A stretch of 64,000 bases of DNA. Origin: Fibrobacteraceae bacterium. GTDB lineage: Bacteria > Fibrobacterota > Fibrobacteria > Fibrobacterales > Fibrobacteraceae. The stretch spans positions 60,104 through 124,103 of the forward strand of contig JAGBSH010000004.1 of NCBI GenBank assembly GCA_017631885.1, given 5' to 3'. The notes beneath the pieces are model-generated. The model worked only from the letters and a program-made list of their open reading frames with translations. It was not told where the DNA came from and made no database searches. A program made the translations under genes and the position numbers. This document shows, in pieces, positions 43,952 through 53,562 of this stretch. The first letter of the stretch is position 1, and every line of letters starts with the position of its first letter.

Positions 43952-45516
43952 AATGATTCCTCGGCATTGTTTGGTTTAAGCGTGAAATGTTCAAACTTTT
44001 CTGAAAGCGTTTCAGGTAAAGTATTATGGCCAGATAAAATCAGCAATTTTTTTTCTTCTTTTATGGCATCTAAAAAAAGCGCCATCATTTTTTCTTTTTG
44101 CGTTAAAGAAACATAAGCAAAAACTTCATCTAATAAAACCAATTTTGATTCTGACACAAGAGCTAAAAACAAAGCTAGCCTTGCGGTTTCACCGCCTGAA
44201 AAACCAGACTTTTTAAGCAGTGGTAAAACATTTGATTCTTCCATAAACTTTTTAAACAAAGGGCCTTTAGCTTGTAACTTTTCTTGTGAAAACTTTTTAG
44301 AAAAATATTCAAGAGGAGGCAAAAATAAATTTTGCGAAAAGAAAAATACGCCTTCTTTTGCACATTCTGGCAATAAAATTTCTCCTGTTGCTTTTTCTTC
44401 TAAAGAAGAAATCAAACGCAAAAGAGTTGATTTTCCAACTCCATTTTCTCCATGTAAAAACAAGGGTTTCTCTGAATGCAAAAATTCTTTCCACGAAAAA
44501 TTTTCAAAGACAAAAGTTTCGCCATAAGCAAAAGAAATTTTTTGCAACATTAAATAATCCGCATATTTTTTTTCACGATTTTTTCTTGGATAATTTTCAA
44601 GTTCTTCTAATAAACAAAAAGACGCTTTTGCTGAACGCAATTGCGGGAACGCTTTAGCACATTCTTTAATAGGTTTATAACAAAGAAATACCGCCGAAGC
44701 ATATAAAACCAGATCTTCGCCAGTCATGTTCCCATTAGAAATCATAAAAGCACAAGCAGAAAGGACAAGCAACATAGCTAAAACAGAAACACTTTCCATT
44801 AAAAGAGCAAGCACATATTTTTTTACGGCTAAATTTTTCCCAACAATAAAATAATGGCGGACTCGTTCGAAAATTTTTACACCTACCATTTTCCGTTCTG
44901 CAATATCACTCCAATTCTGGTAAACGGTTTTTGCGTTTTCAAATTCTGAACGGAGCATTCCCTCTTGCTCTAAAATGTCTTTTTCATCGACACTCATTTG
45001 GCGAATTTTCTTTTGTGCAAAAACAACAAAAGGCAAAATAGCACAGAACAAAAATAAAGTCAAAGGAAGTGAAATAAAAAGAAGCACAGGAAAAAACACA
45101 AACAATTGCACAACAGCCTGCAATGCCTGGTAAAGACTTTCTCCACTTTTTGAAAGAATTTCTGTCGCTTCAAAAGAAGCTCTCAATTTCGCATCGGCTT
45201 CTTTTTGATGAAAAAAATCTGGTCGCAACGACCGCACCATTTTTAAAAATTTCGCTTGTAAAATAGCCCCTGCTTTTCTAAAAAAAGTTTCAGAAACTTC
45301 TGCTCTGATTTTTGAAAAAGAAAAACGCAAGGCAACAACTAAAACCATGCAAAAAAACCATTCCGGAACACTCCAATCTACGTTTCCGCCAATGATTTTT
45401 ACAAAGGAACGAATCCCTAAAAGCATTAAAGCATCGGCAAGCGTTACCGGCAAAGTCAGCGGTAAAAGCTTAAAAATTGCCTTAAATACGTTCTTTTTTA
45501 TCCATTTTCTAAGCAT
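43948..45516 (-). CDS. ABC transporter, fused permease and ATP-binding domain
   Basis: A 522-residue half-transporter. The N-terminal ~300 residues contain about five or six membrane segments (FKLLPLTLPVTLADALMLLG, VFFPVLLFISLPLTLFLF, SVLAMLLVLSACAFM). The ATPase domain has Walker A FLHGENGVGKSTLLRL, signature FSGGETARLAL, Walker B KLVLLDEVF and the H-loop LILSGHN. The substrate is unknown; the operon with waaA and a lipid-type methyltransferase suggests an envelope lipid or glycolipid. The start is set at 45516; a frame up to 45543 is a likely extension. Confidence 0.85.
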   Translation of the reverse strand: MLRKWIKKNVFKAIFKLLPLTLPVTLADALMLLGIRSFVKIIGGNVDWSVPEWFFCMVLVVALRFSFSKIRAEVSETFFRKAGAILQAKFLKMVRSLRPDFFHQKEADAKLRASFEATEILSKSGESLYQALQAVVQLFVFFPVLLFISLPLTLFLFCAILPFVVFAQKKIRQMSVDEKDILEQEGMLRSEFENAKTVYQNWSDIAERKMVGVKIFERVRHYFIVGKNLAVKKYVLALLMESVSVLAMLLVLSACAFMISNGNMTGEDLVLYASAVFLCYKPIKECAKAFPQLRSAKASFCLLEELENYPRKNREKKYADYLMLQKISFAYGETFVFENFSWKEFLHSEKPLFLHGENGVGKSTLLRLISSLEEKATGEILLPECAKEGVFFFSQNLFLPPLEYFSKKFSQEKLQAKGPLFKKFMEESNVLPLLKKSGFSGGETARLALFLALVSESKLVLLDEVFAYVSLTQKEKMMALFLDAIKEEKKLLILSGHNTLPETLSEKFEHFTLKPNNAEESF

Positions 45517-45552
45517 TTCAATACAAAAATAGATTTTTTGCAAACATTGCCC

Positions 45553-45580
45553 TTTACAAAAACAAATCTTTACCTATATT
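45553..45580 (+). promoter_or_regulatory. Promoter of tRNA-Glu
   Basis: TTTACA (45553-45558) and TATATT (45575-45580) are separated by 16 bases, and the tRNA begins 16 bases downstream of the -10 box. Confidence 0.7.
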
Positions 45581-45595
45581 TGGACTCACCTAGAT

Positions 45596-45668
45596 GCCCC
45601 TATCGTCTAGTGGCCCAGGACTCGGGATTTTCATTCCCGCAACAGGGGTTCGAAACCCCTTGGGGGTA
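45596..45668 (+). tRNA. tRNA-Glu (anticodon TTC)
   Basis: A 73-base cloverleaf: acceptor GCCCCTA/TGGGGGT (two G-U pairs), D-arm GTCTAGTGGCCCAGGAC, anticodon stem CGGGA/TCCCG with loop TTTTCAT (anticodon TTC), variable CAAC and T-arm AGGGG-TTCGAAA-CCCCT. The 3' CCA is not encoded. It is nearly the E. coli tRNA-Glu sequence in the D- and T-arms. Confidence 0.97.
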
Positions 45669-45671
45669 TTT

Positions 45672-45708
45672 AAAAATGAGACCATTCTTTGGTCTCATTT
45701 TTGTTTTA
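45672..45708 (+). terminator. Terminator of tRNA-Glu
   Basis: AAAAATGAGACCA (45672-45684) pairs perfectly with TGGTCTCATTTTT (45690-45702), followed by GTTTT. Confidence 0.88.
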
Positions 45709-45710
45709 TA

Positions 45711-45760
45711 AAGGGAAAAGCCTTTCCCTAGTTCGCACGTTGTTGCTCACTACCCTTTCT
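45711..45760. repeat. Interspersed repeat, copy B
   Basis: AGGGAAAAGCCTTTCCCTAG followed by TTCGCACGTTGTTGCTCACT nearly repeats 28360-28410, with one substitution in the hairpin loop. Confidence 0.65.
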
Positions 45761-45778
45761 ATAAACCTCAAAAAAATC

Positions 45779-45817
45779 GCTAATGCCAGTTTAAACGCTG
45801 TTGTAACGTTTTGAATG
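45779..45817 (+). repeat. Orphan 3' end of the tandem membrane-protein family
   Basis: These ~39 bases (GCTAATGCCAGTTTAAACGC, then TGTTGTAACGTTTTGAATG) match the last codons and stop of the third gene copy (47650-47693) with one change. The upstream coding part is missing. The remaining spacer up to 46003 is AT-rich and otherwise empty. Confidence 0.75.
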
Positions 45818-46003
45818 AATTTTTATTAAATCAGATGTTTTTAGAAAATTAAAATGATTTCAAACTTATATTGATTGTACATTTCTAATATTAAAGTATG
45901 AAAATTTTAAGATTATTTCTAAATAAAAGGAAATAATCTAACGAACAAAGATAAAATTAAGAACACTATATGGCGGTATCCTAACTATTCATAAGGAGTT
46001 GTA

Positions 46004-46555
46004 ATGTCTTTTATGCGTTATATTTTTTTGATTTTGTTCGGAATACACTTGTTTAGTTCTGTTGCATTAGCAAGCGATTTAAATTCGTTTAATATACAAA
46101 TAGCAAAAGACACACAACTAACAGAAATAGATAGTACTGAAATTTACCAGAACTTAATTACAGAGGAAAACTTAGATGCTAATTATACCCCAAATGTGGT
46201 AGGTATTGTTTTTGGAAGTGTATTTACTGGAACAGGAACATTTTTTCTTGTTGGTGGAATTTTAGGGGGTAATTATTCCAGTGGTGATGCAGGAGATGAA
46301 ATTGCAACAAAAATTGCTGGGGGTGTTCTGCTAGGAATATCTATTCCTTTTTTGGCTATTGGAGTTCCTCTTTTGGCATATAATATTTATCAATATAACG
46401 TTCGTAAAAATCATACCAACAAACGCGATGAATACATAAGAGCTTACAATCGTTATAAAAAACAAAAAGAAGAAACATCATTACAAATTATGCTTTTACC
46501 TTCTATAAATTTTGCACATAACGCTGCAGGTTTTAGTGCTGTTGTTGCTTTTTGA
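46004..46555 (+). CDS. Unknown membrane protein, tandem family copy 1
   Basis: A 183-residue protein with a signal peptide at about 1-24 (ends ALAS). A conserved acidic region (TQLTEIDSTEIYQNLI) follows, then two Gly-rich hydrophobic stretches (VVGIVFGSVFTGTGTFFL and KIAGGVLLGISIPFLAIGVPLLA) and a basic RYKKQKEE helix, and a final strand (FSAVVAF). It is probably an envelope protein with two membrane passes or a glycine-zipper oligomer. No family is recognised. Two related copies follow on the same strand, so the locus is a tandem amplification. AAGGAG precedes the ATG. Confidence 0.78.
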   Translation: MSFMRYIFLILFGIHLFSSVALASDLNSFNIQIAKDTQLTEIDSTEIYQNLITEENLDANYTPNVVGIVFGSVFTGTGTFFLVGGILGGNYSSGDAGDEIATKIAGGVLLGISIPFLAIGVPLLAYNIYQYNVRKNHTNKRDEYIRAYNRYKKQKEETSLQIMLLPSINFAHNAAGFSAVVAF

Positions 46556-46572
46556 ATAATAGGGCTACTTTT

Positions 46573-47121
46573 ATGCGTTATATTTTTTTGATTTTTTTCG
46601 GAATTCACTTATTAAGTTCTGTTGCATTAGCAAGCGATTTAAATTCGTTTGATACACAAATAGCAAAAAACATACAACTAACAGAAATAGATAGTACGGA
46701 AATTTACTAGAACTTAATTGCTGAAGAAAATTTTGATGCTAATTATATACCAAATGTGGTTGGTATTGTTTTTGGAAGTGTATTTACTGGAACAGGAACA
46801 TTTTTTCTTTCTTTTGGCATATACGGATTTTTTTATAAATATTCTAAGCCTGAATCATTTAGTGATATCGGAGGGTCTGCATTAAGTCTTATTTCTACAT
46901 TTTGTTCCATTCCAATGTTTTCTATAGGAATACCTCTTCTTGTTCATAATATCAATAAATATTCAAATCGTAAAAATCATTCTATTAAACGAGATGAATA
47001 CATAAGAGCTTATAAACGTTATGAAAGCAAAAAAAAGAAAGAATCTGTTCAATGGATGATTTTTCCGTCAGTTGATTTCGTTAACTCTAATGCAAGTTTA
47101 AACGCGGTTATGTTGTTTTAA
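46573..47121 (+). pseudogene. Unknown membrane protein, tandem family copy 2, interrupted by TAG
   Basis: It aligns from its ATG with residue 4 of copy 1 (MRYIFLIFFGIHLLSSVALA) and stays in frame to 47121, except for TAG at 46708-46710. Copies 1 and 3 have CAG (Gln) in the same EIYQNL context, so this is a single C-to-T change after 45 codons. Everything downstream (GIVFGSVFTGTGTFFLSFGI, then ESVQWMIFPSVDF) is well preserved, which suggests a recent mutation. Internal restart at a GTG near 46756 would lose the signal peptide. Confidence 0.82.
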
Positions 47122-47147
47122 TACTTTACAATCAGGAGTTATTAAAG

Positions 47148-47690
47148 ATGCTTTTTACGAGATTTTCTTTTTTATTCTTTATGAGTGTATTCCTTTTGCA
47201 TACATTCACTTTTGCAAATGATTTTCAAACCCTTAGCGAAAATTCAGGCAAAAATATACAACTATCAGAAATTGATAGTACTGAAATTTACCAGAACTTA
47301 CTTTCAAAGGAATATGTAGATACAAATTATGTACCAAATCTTGTTGGAATTTCTTTTGGGAGTATTTTAACTGGAACTGGAACATTTTTTCTTTCTCTTT
47401 CTATTTATGCATTTGATTTTAATGAAGATTTTTCTAAAGAAATTACCAGTGGAGTAGGTACTGCAATGTTAACATCTGCAGCTATAATTGCTTTAGGTGT
47501 TCCAATATTAGTTTATAATATTCGTAAGTACAATGAACGAATGGTTATCGCAAACAAACGAAATGAATATTATAAAGCTTATAAACGTTATGAAAGCAAA
47601 AAAAAGAAAGAATCTGTTCAATGGATGATTTTCCCAGCTGTTGATTTTGCCAACGCTAATGCCAGTTTAAACACTGTTGTAACGTTTTGA
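47148..47690 (+). CDS. Unknown membrane protein, tandem family copy 3
   Basis: A 180-residue protein with signal peptide (ends FTFA), the shared QLSEIDSTEIYQNLL motif, Gly-rich hydrophobic stretches (LVGISFGSILTGTGTFFLSL and LTSAAIIALGVPILVYN) and the ending ESVQWMIFPAVDFANANASL. It is closer to copy 2 than to copy 1 at its C-terminus (YKRYESKKKKESVQWMIFP in both), but diverges in the middle, consistent with recombination among copies. Function is unknown. A bidirectional terminator follows. Confidence 0.78.
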   Translation: MLFTRFSFLFFMSVFLLHTFTFANDFQTLSENSGKNIQLSEIDSTEIYQNLLSKEYVDTNYVPNLVGISFGSILTGTGTFFLSLSIYAFDFNEDFSKEITSGVGTAMLTSAAIIALGVPILVYNIRKYNERMVIANKRNEYYKAYKRYESKKKKESVQWMIFPAVDFANANASLNTVVTF

Positions 47691-47701
47691 ATGCGCTAAT
47701 T

Positions 47702-47741
47702 AAAAAATCCTTCTATCAAACTAGATAGAAGGATTTTTATA
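47702..47741. terminator. Bidirectional terminator
   Basis: Fifteen-base arms (47703-47717 and 47724-47738; ATCCTTCTATC core) between the convergent copy-3 gene and glk. Confidence 0.87.
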
Positions 47742-47764
47742 CTGATAAATTTTTACACCTAATT

Positions 47765-48832
47765 TTACTTTTGCAGATTTATGCTTGCATTCGCCGCTCC
47801 ATAAAGGCTAATGCTATAATCCTTAATAATGTAAACAGGAATGTTCTTTAATATTGGGCGAATATTTGGGTTGTAATTTTGTTCAAAATATTGCATAAAC
47901 AAATTATCGCGTTCAAGCCAACGCAAATCTTTTTGAACAGTTCCGCCAGCAAGATAAAAACCACCCAATGGCAAGAACAATGTGCAAATATCACTTGCAT
48001 AACGACCAAGCATTTTCACAAAAAGACGCATCATTTCTGCAGCAACTGGGTCTGTATCACTTGCACGGCTAATATATTTTGGTCTGTCATCTGCAGGCGT
48101 TGCTTCAATGCGAGCAAATGCTTCGTTATTTGGAACGCCTTTTGTTTCTTTCCACCAATCATACATATTGCGTAAACCCATTCCAGACACAAGAGGTTCT
48201 ACACCTGGCTGGCAGCCACGTTGCTTTTTAATGTATTCACAAAAAGAAACTGTATCTTCGTCAAAAGGCGCAAATGTCATGTGACCACCTTCTGAACTTG
48301 CTGGAATATAACGTTCTCCGTCAAATGCAAGGAACGAAACTCCCATACCAGTACCTGGACCAATTACTGCTTTTGTTGCAGCCTTTGGTGTTGGGATACT
48401 ACCATCTGTATGAGCGAGCTTATAAATTTGGGTTGGGTCATCAATATCAAGAGTTGGAATGCCATAACTAATGGCCACAAAATCATTAACCACTAAAGTT
48501 GGAATTCCAAAGGCAGCAGTAAGTGCGTCGCCATCAATACTCCAAGGGAGGTTTGTCATAACGCAACGATTATTAGAAACAGGGCCTGCTGCGCTAATGC
48601 AACAGTGGCTAGGTTTTAAATCTTGGCGCATTTCTAATGCGATTTTCAGAGTTTCGCGAATAGGTTCTGCTAAGCCATCAATAGATGAAGAAGCAAAAAC
48701 TGTTTCTAAAATCAAAGTAAACTTTCCGTTTTTATAGCCGACTAACCCTAAATTCGTATTTGTCCCGCCAATATCGCCGGCAAGAATCAATTTGTCAAAA
48801 GCTGCATCTGGTTGTAACCAACGAATATCCAT
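47765..48832 (-). CDS. glk: Glucokinase
   Basis: A 355-residue bacterial glucokinase of the non-ROK (E. coli Glk) type. The ATP-binding LAGDIGGTNTNLGLVG, glucose-binding LPWSIDGDAL and VVNDFVAISYGI, and phosphate-binding AVIGPGTGMGVSFL segments, and SSEGGHMTFAPFDED are all present. It phosphorylates glucose released from cellulose with ATP. It is somewhat longer than E. coli Glk (321). GGAG precedes the ATG. It is monocistronic. Confidence 0.95.
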   Translation of the reverse strand: MDIRWLQPDAAFDKLILAGDIGGTNTNLGLVGYKNGKFTLILETVFASSSIDGLAEPIRETLKIALEMRQDLKPSHCCISAAGPVSNNRCVMTNLPWSIDGDALTAAFGIPTLVVNDFVAISYGIPTLDIDDPTQIYKLAHTDGSIPTPKAATKAVIGPGTGMGVSFLAFDGERYIPASSEGGHMTFAPFDEDTVSFCEYIKKQRGCQPGVEPLVSGMGLRNMYDWWKETKGVPNNEAFARIEATPADDRPKYISRASDTDPVAAEMMRLFVKMLGRYASDICTLFLPLGGFYLAGGTVQKDLRWLERDNLFMQYFEQNYNPNIRPILKNIPVYIIKDYSISLYGAANASINLQK

Positions 48833-49052
48833 AAAATCTCCATCTTGTAAAATTCTAAAAGAATCACAATTTTTTAATGTACTAAATATAGGCTATCTAT
48901 AAAAAAATGTTTCTGTCATTTTTCGTTTTTTTATTAAAAATCAAGTTTTATCGCATTTAAACTAAGCAAAAGAACGCACAAAAACAAGGCTAGCAAAAGC
49001 AACAATTGCCCAAAGTGAAAAACTTAATAACCAAATCGTTGTTTTGTTAATT

Positions 49053-49370
49053 CTAAAAAATTAGCATTAAGCCATTAACGCCTATTACAGAAAGGCAAGC
49101 GACTAAAGCTACAAGAACAAGGCCATGTCCTTTTAAAGAAAAAAGTGTGGCAAAACATAAAGCAGAAATAGACGCAGGCAAAAATTCAGTGGCTTTAAAA
49201 ATTCCAGGTATAGTCATTGCCGCCAAAACGGTATAAGGGATATAGGCTAAAAAAGATTTCCAAAAGACATTTTCAATTTGGCGTTTCAATAATACAAATG
49301 GCACAACGCGCAAAAGATAAGTCACAAAAGCCATCACAAATAAATACTTGAAATAAAGTTCTAAACTCAT
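49053..49370 (-). CDS. azlD: Branched-chain amino acid exporter subunit AzlD
   Basis: A 105-residue protein with four hydrophobic segments and the family features YLLRVVPFVLLKR and FLAYIPYTVLAAMTIP. AzlD is the small partner of AzlC. The start at 49370 (MSLELYFKYL) overlaps the azlC stop by 4 bases (ATGA); an in-frame extension upstream is inside azlC. Together they form a two-gene operon. Confidence 0.88.
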   Translation of the reverse strand: MSLELYFKYLFVMAFVTYLLRVVPFVLLKRQIENVFWKSFLAYIPYTVLAAMTIPGIFKATEFLPASISALCFATLFSLKGHGLVLVALVACLSVIGVNGLMLIF

Positions 49371-50062
49371 GAAGACTTCTCCTGAATAGGGAACAAAAAT
49401 GCCGCTAAAAGAGACGCAATAACAGCACACAAAATAATTGAAAAACCTACAGAAATTTCTTTGAGGTATGGCGCGTAATTAAATAAAAGACTTAAAGTGA
49501 TTGCAATAAAAACGGCTATTGCTGTTGGTTTATGTGATTTCATTTGCGGTACTACAATCGCAATAAACATACCATATAAAGCAACGCCTAAAGCGTCTGT
49601 TAAAAATCCTGGTAAGATTTCTCCACAAATGGCACCAACTAATGTCCCAGATGTCCAACCTAAATAAGGTAATGTCATTAAGCCTAAAAAATAAAGCGGA
49701 GTAACTGGTGATTTTTGAGACATAGCAACGGCATAAATTTCATCGGTAATGCCCGTGCCTAATAAACAACGTTTCCAGGTAGAAAATGAAGAAGAAACTT
49801 TTTGAGAAAGAGAAACGGCCATTAAAGAATAACGCAAATTGATAAAAAAGGTGGCTATTGCCATTTCAATTAAAGTACCAGTTGCTTCGCTCATAATTTG
49901 TAAGCCGGCAAATTGCCCGGCAGAAGTCAAGTTGGTCATAGAAATAAGGGTGACAAGTACAGAAGAGAGTAATTTAGAACCGGCAATCCCAAAAGAAAAG
50001 GATACCGCAAAATACCCTAAACCAATTGGCAAACCATCTTCTACACCTTTTTTGAAATACAT
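49367..50062 (-). CDS. azlC: Branched-chain amino acid exporter subunit AzlC
   Basis: A 231-residue integral membrane protein of the AzlC family (five or six hydrophobic segments). The opening GVEDGLPIGLGYFAVSFSFG, the SMTNLTSAGQFAGLQIM region and the FFINLRYSLMAVSLS and GITDEIYAVA stretches are characteristic. With AzlD it probably exports branched-chain or related amino acids. No regulator gene is adjacent. It is divergent from nothing; rpoN ends 76 bases upstream on the same strand. Confidence 0.92.
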   Translation of the reverse strand: MYFKKGVEDGLPIGLGYFAVSFSFGIAGSKLLSSVLVTLISMTNLTSAGQFAGLQIMSEATGTLIEMAIATFFINLRYSLMAVSLSQKVSSSFSTWKRCLLGTGITDEIYAVAMSQKSPVTPLYFLGLMTLPYLGWTSGTLVGAICGEILPGFLTDALGVALYGMFIAIVVPQMKSHKPTAIAVFIAITLSLLFNYAPYLKEISVGFSIILCAVIASLLAAFLFPIQEKSS

Positions 50063-50138
50063 GCGAGCAAGTATAGAAATTTTAAGATTTTATCAAACTA
50101 AAAATTTCTTATAAAAAGCTAATCCGAGAAAATTCTCT

Positions 50139-51656
50139 TTAACTTTTCATTAATTTACGCAATCTGGCAGGCAGAATTTTCAAATTGTTTTCTCTGTATT
50201 TGGCGACTGTACGGCGTGCTATTTTGATGCCTTTTTCTGCTAACGCTTCTGAAAGCGCTTGGTCTGAAAGGGGATTTTTTTTATCTTCAGCATCTATCAA
50301 TTCTTTAAGTTCATGAAGAATTTGTTTTACGCCTAAATCTTCTTCGCCTTCTTGTTTCACAGCAAGGCTAAAAAAGGAACGCAATTCAAAAACGCCATAT
50401 TTGGTTTCTACATATTTTCCGTTCACTACACGGCTAACAGAGCTTAAATTCAACTCAAGTGCATCTGCAACTTCTTGCAACATCATTGGGCGTAAAAACG
50501 TCGGGCCTTTTGCAAAAAAATCAGGTTGGAATTCAATAATTTTTTGCATCACTCTTTCAATCGTTGACTCTCTATAGCCCACACAATGAATTAAGTTATT
50601 TGCTTTATTCAATCGCTCACGAATAAAATCTTTTACTTCTTTTGTCGGGGATTCTTTTAAATAAGATTTATAAGTATTTGAAATTTTTAAACGATGATAA
50701 AATTTTGCTGAACGCAAAAGAGAAGCTTTATAAACGCCTGGAGATTCTTCTAAGATTTCAAGGTCAGGCATAATATAACTTACAGGTGTTTCGTTAATTA
50801 AAAAACCAGGGTGAGGCGATAATTCTGAATAATGCTGAATGGCTTTTTGAACATCTTCTACATGAACGTCAAGGGCTTTTGCAATTTGCTGGTATTTAAA
50901 TTGAACCAAATTATCAAATTCATCTTCTAAAATTTTAATCGCTAGTTTTGGAAACTCTGGAACCGCATAAGCTTGAATTAAAAGGCATTCTCGTAAATTT
51001 CTTGCACCTATTCCGCGAGGAGTTAAAGAATGCAAAACATGAAATGCTTCTTGCACAAGTTCACTTGCTTCTTCTAAAGCGACTTTCCCTTCAATAACTC
51101 TTTCGGCTTCTAAAAAATTTTCTGCAATAGCAGAGTGTTCTTTTTTTTCTTCGTCTTCTAATGCAGAAGGGGTAAGGTAACCTTTTTCATCTAAACTATC
51201 AATCAAGTATTCAACAAGTTCTAAAACTTCTTTAGGTCTATCCCAATCACGCAATTGTTCTTTCAATTTGTCTTGCATGCTTGACACCGACTTTCTTTGG
51301 TTTTTCCATTCTTCTTTTTCGGGGTCAAAAGCATTCAAATCTTTTAATGGGCGTTCTGTATCAGCAAAAGATGAATCAAAAAGGCCATCCCAATCTTCTT
51401 TGGAATAAACTTCTTCACCGACTTCTTTTAAGCTATTTTCGGTTTCTGGATTTTCAGTTTGTTCAACAGGTTCAATAGGGCCGCCATCTTCAGCCGATTC
51501 ATCCATTTCAAGGAGAGGATTTTCTTCTAATTCTTTAGCAATAGTAGCTTCAAGTTCTCCGGTGGTCATTTGCAAAAGCTGAACAGATTGAAGAGCTTGG
51601 GCAGATAAATTCTGCTCTTGTTTTAACCCAGAAAACATTTGCATTGAAATATCCAT
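50139..51656 (-). CDS. rpoN: RNA polymerase sigma-54 factor
   Basis: A 505-residue protein. The glutamine-rich activator-interacting region I is at the start (QALQSVQLLQMTTGELEATI), an acidic region II follows, then the core-binding region, the helix-turn-helix (RPMMLQEVADALELNLSSVS) and the RpoN box ARRTVAKYRE near the C-terminus. It directs RNA polymerase to -24/-12 promoters with enhancer-binding activators. It lies 8 bases downstream of lptB, the common lptB-rpoN arrangement in diderms. Confidence 0.97.
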   Translation of the reverse strand: MDISMQMFSGLKQEQNLSAQALQSVQLLQMTTGELEATIAKELEENPLLEMDESAEDGGPIEPVEQTENPETENSLKEVGEEVYSKEDWDGLFDSSFADTERPLKDLNAFDPEKEEWKNQRKSVSSMQDKLKEQLRDWDRPKEVLELVEYLIDSLDEKGYLTPSALEDEEKKEHSAIAENFLEAERVIEGKVALEEASELVQEAFHVLHSLTPRGIGARNLRECLLIQAYAVPEFPKLAIKILEDEFDNLVQFKYQQIAKALDVHVEDVQKAIQHYSELSPHPGFLINETPVSYIMPDLEILEESPGVYKASLLRSAKFYHRLKISNTYKSYLKESPTKEVKDFIRERLNKANNLIHCVGYRESTIERVMQKIIEFQPDFFAKGPTFLRPMMLQEVADALELNLSSVSRVVNGKYVETKYGVFELRSFFSLAVKQEGEEDLGVKQILHELKELIDAEDKKNPLSDQALSEALAEKGIKIARRTVAKYRENNLKILPARLRKLMKS

Positions 51657-51664
51657 AGAAACTC

Positions 51665-52402
51665 CTAATCCAACCTGAAGGATTCTCCAAGATAAATTCG
51701 TTTTGCTTCTGGATCATTGGCTAAAAATTCCGAAGAACCTTCTGTTAAAACTTGACTCTTGTACATAATATAGGCTCTGTCTGTAATAGAAAGAGTTTCA
51801 CGCACATTATGGTCTGTAATCAAAATTCCCATACCTTTAGCTTTCAAATCAGAAATAATGGATTGAATGTCTGCAACGGCTATCGGGTCAATACCTGCAA
51901 AGGGTTCATCCAATAAAAGAAAAGAAGGGTCCGAAGCCAAAGCTCGTGCAATTTCTAAACGCCTGCGTTCACCGCCAGAGCAACTAAAAGCTTTGGTTTT
52001 TCTGATATGCGTAATTTTAAATTCTTCTAAAAGCTGTTCCAAGCGTTCTTTCCGTTGCGAGCGTTTCAAACCTCTTGTTTCAAGAATCGCCATAATATTA
52101 TCTTCAACACTCAATTTTCTGAATATAGAAGCTTCTTGCGGTAAATAGCCAATTCCAAGTCTTGCTCGTTGAAACATAGGTTTGTCAGTTACTTCAACAT
52201 CGTTCAAAAAAATATGGCCTTTATCAGCTCTGACCATACCGACAATCATATAAAATGTCGTTGTTTTACCAGCGCCATTTGGCCCAAGCAAGCCAACAAT
52301 TTCACCCTGAGAAACTCTGACAGAAACAGAATCCACCACTTGCCTTGAACCATAAAATTTACACAGTCCGTCAGTACGAATAGTCTGAATTTCTTTACTC
52401 AT
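51665..52402 (-). CDS. lptB: Lipopolysaccharide export ABC ATPase LptB
   Basis: A 245-residue ATPase with Walker [11 protein letters not shown]-loop [10 protein letters not shown], signature [15 protein letters not shown], Walker [16 protein letters not shown] and the H-loop TDHNVRETL. The sequence around [11 protein letters not shown] is typical of LptB. It powers LPS extraction from the inner membrane with LptF/G, which are not in the window. It overlaps lptA by 4 bases. Confidence 0.97.
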   Translation of the reverse strand: MSKEIQTIRTDGLCKFYGSRQVVDSVSVRVSQGEIVGLLGPNGAGKTTTFYMIVGMVRADKGHIFLNDVEVTDKPMFQRARLGIGYLPQEASIFRKLSVEDNIMAILETRGLKRSQRKERLEQLLEEFKITHIRKTKAFSCSGGERRRLEIARALASDPSFLLLDEPFAGIDPIAVADIQSIISDLKAKGMGILITDHNVRETLSITDRAYIMYKSQVLTEGSSEFLANDPEAKRIYLGESFRLD

Positions 52403-53562
52403 AACGGATTTCCTTTTTTAGTAGAATCTTTAACGCTTTCTTTATTTTCCAAATTAATATAACGCCCGCTAGATGGATTTTTTCCACCTTGGACTTTCAA
52501 CTGTTTCACTTGATTTTTTTCTGGAGCAAAATCTATATGAATCGTATCGCCCAAAGCCACGTTCTTCCCGGCCACCGTTCGATTTTTTTTCACATAGAAA
52601 TAAGTACTCTGGGCGCTCCCTGAAATAGTCGCTCTTTCCATTTTTCCATTTTTAAAAGAAAGATCTAAACGAGCGCCTTCCATTAAATTTTTATACTCCG
52701 GCAAATCATCTTCAAAAAAGAAACCATGCGCATTCAAATTCACATAAAGTCGAGAAAGTTTTTTCCCATCAAACTCAGCATAAAGAGTATCGCCAAAAGC
52801 TTCAGTATGTGTTCCGGGTTTTCGTTTCTTTCTAGGTTCTTTCTGGATACCATGGGCATTTTGAATCACAAGCGCAGACTTTAAACCTTTACCATCAGGA
52901 GTTAAACGCAAAAAAATGGAATCGCCGCTCAATTCATGATTTTCTAATAAGCATTTAGGATGTCCCTTCATAGAAATCCAGTTTTCCTTCTTATTAAAAT
53001 ACCCCGTATCACAAGTCACAGTCATGCCATTATGTTCTAAAACCACATTCTTAAACGCTTCAGCAAATTCATCGTCTTGCTTATAACTAATCCAATCAGC
53101 TTTAATGGAAAGCGTATCTATTTCACCATTCTTGTCTTTATTTTTTGAATAATGGTGTAATACAGGGCGTAAAGGCATAGTCAGAATTTTTTTGATTCTA
53201 TCATACTGCAAACGTTCGCCAAAAAACGCATATTCTCCAAGCGAATCCTTTGCCACCACATTTCCTGACGCCGAAGCAAATTCAATCCGCTTTTGATAAA
53301 TACCACTCTTTGCTTTAATAAAACCATTTGGGTGAGTAAACAAAAAATCGCCTTCACACTGCACAATATCAGCGTTTCTGTTCCAAGTAGCTCGCATTGT
53401 TTTAAACTGCACACTATCATGGACAAAATGTACATAACCTTTAAGCAACAAATAACCAGAACGTTTCATAGCCGCAAGGCTATCCGCGTGTTTCATAATA
53501 AGCGGTTTTGTTTGAGAAAATCCAATCGTCACAAAAAGCAACAGACAAAGCAAAAATCTCAT
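52399..53562 (-). CDS. LptA/OstA-like periplasmic LPS transport protein
   Basis: A 387-residue protein with a signal peptide at about 1-16 (ends GFSQ). The organic-solvent-tolerance (OstA) beta-jellyroll repeats are visible as short strands such as [40 protein letters not shown] and [20 protein letters not shown]. Length is about twice E. coli LptA (185), so it is the long OstA-like type seen in Bacteroidetes/Fibrobacter. It should bridge LPS across the periplasm. It overlaps both lptB and lptC, so the operon order is lptC-lptA-lptB-rpoN. Confidence 0.85.
   Translation of the reverse strand: MRFLLCLLLFVTIGFSQTKPLIMKHADSLAAMKRSGYLLLKGYVHFVHDSVQFKTMRATWNRNADIVQCEGDFLFTHPNGFIKAKSGIYQKRIEFASASGNVVAKDSLGEYAFFGERLQYDRIKKILTMPLRPVLHHYSKNKDKNGEIDTLSIKADWISYKQDDEFAEAFKNVVLEHNGMTVTCDTGYFNKKENWISMKGHPKCLLENHELSGDSIFLRLTPDGKGLKSALVIQNAHGIQKEPRKKRKPGTHTEAFGDTLYAEFDGKKLSRLYVNLNAHGFFFEDDLPEYKNLMEGARLDLSFKNGKMERATISGSAQSTYFYVKKNRTVAGKNVALGDTIHIDFAPEKNQVKQLKVQGGKNPSSGRYINLENKESVKDSTKKGNPL

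Noticed and set aside
46708..46710. TAG read as an amino acid in tandem copy 2.
   Set aside because: Both sister copies have CAG at this site, and other genes in the window show no in-frame TAG; a simple point mutation is the more economical explanation.
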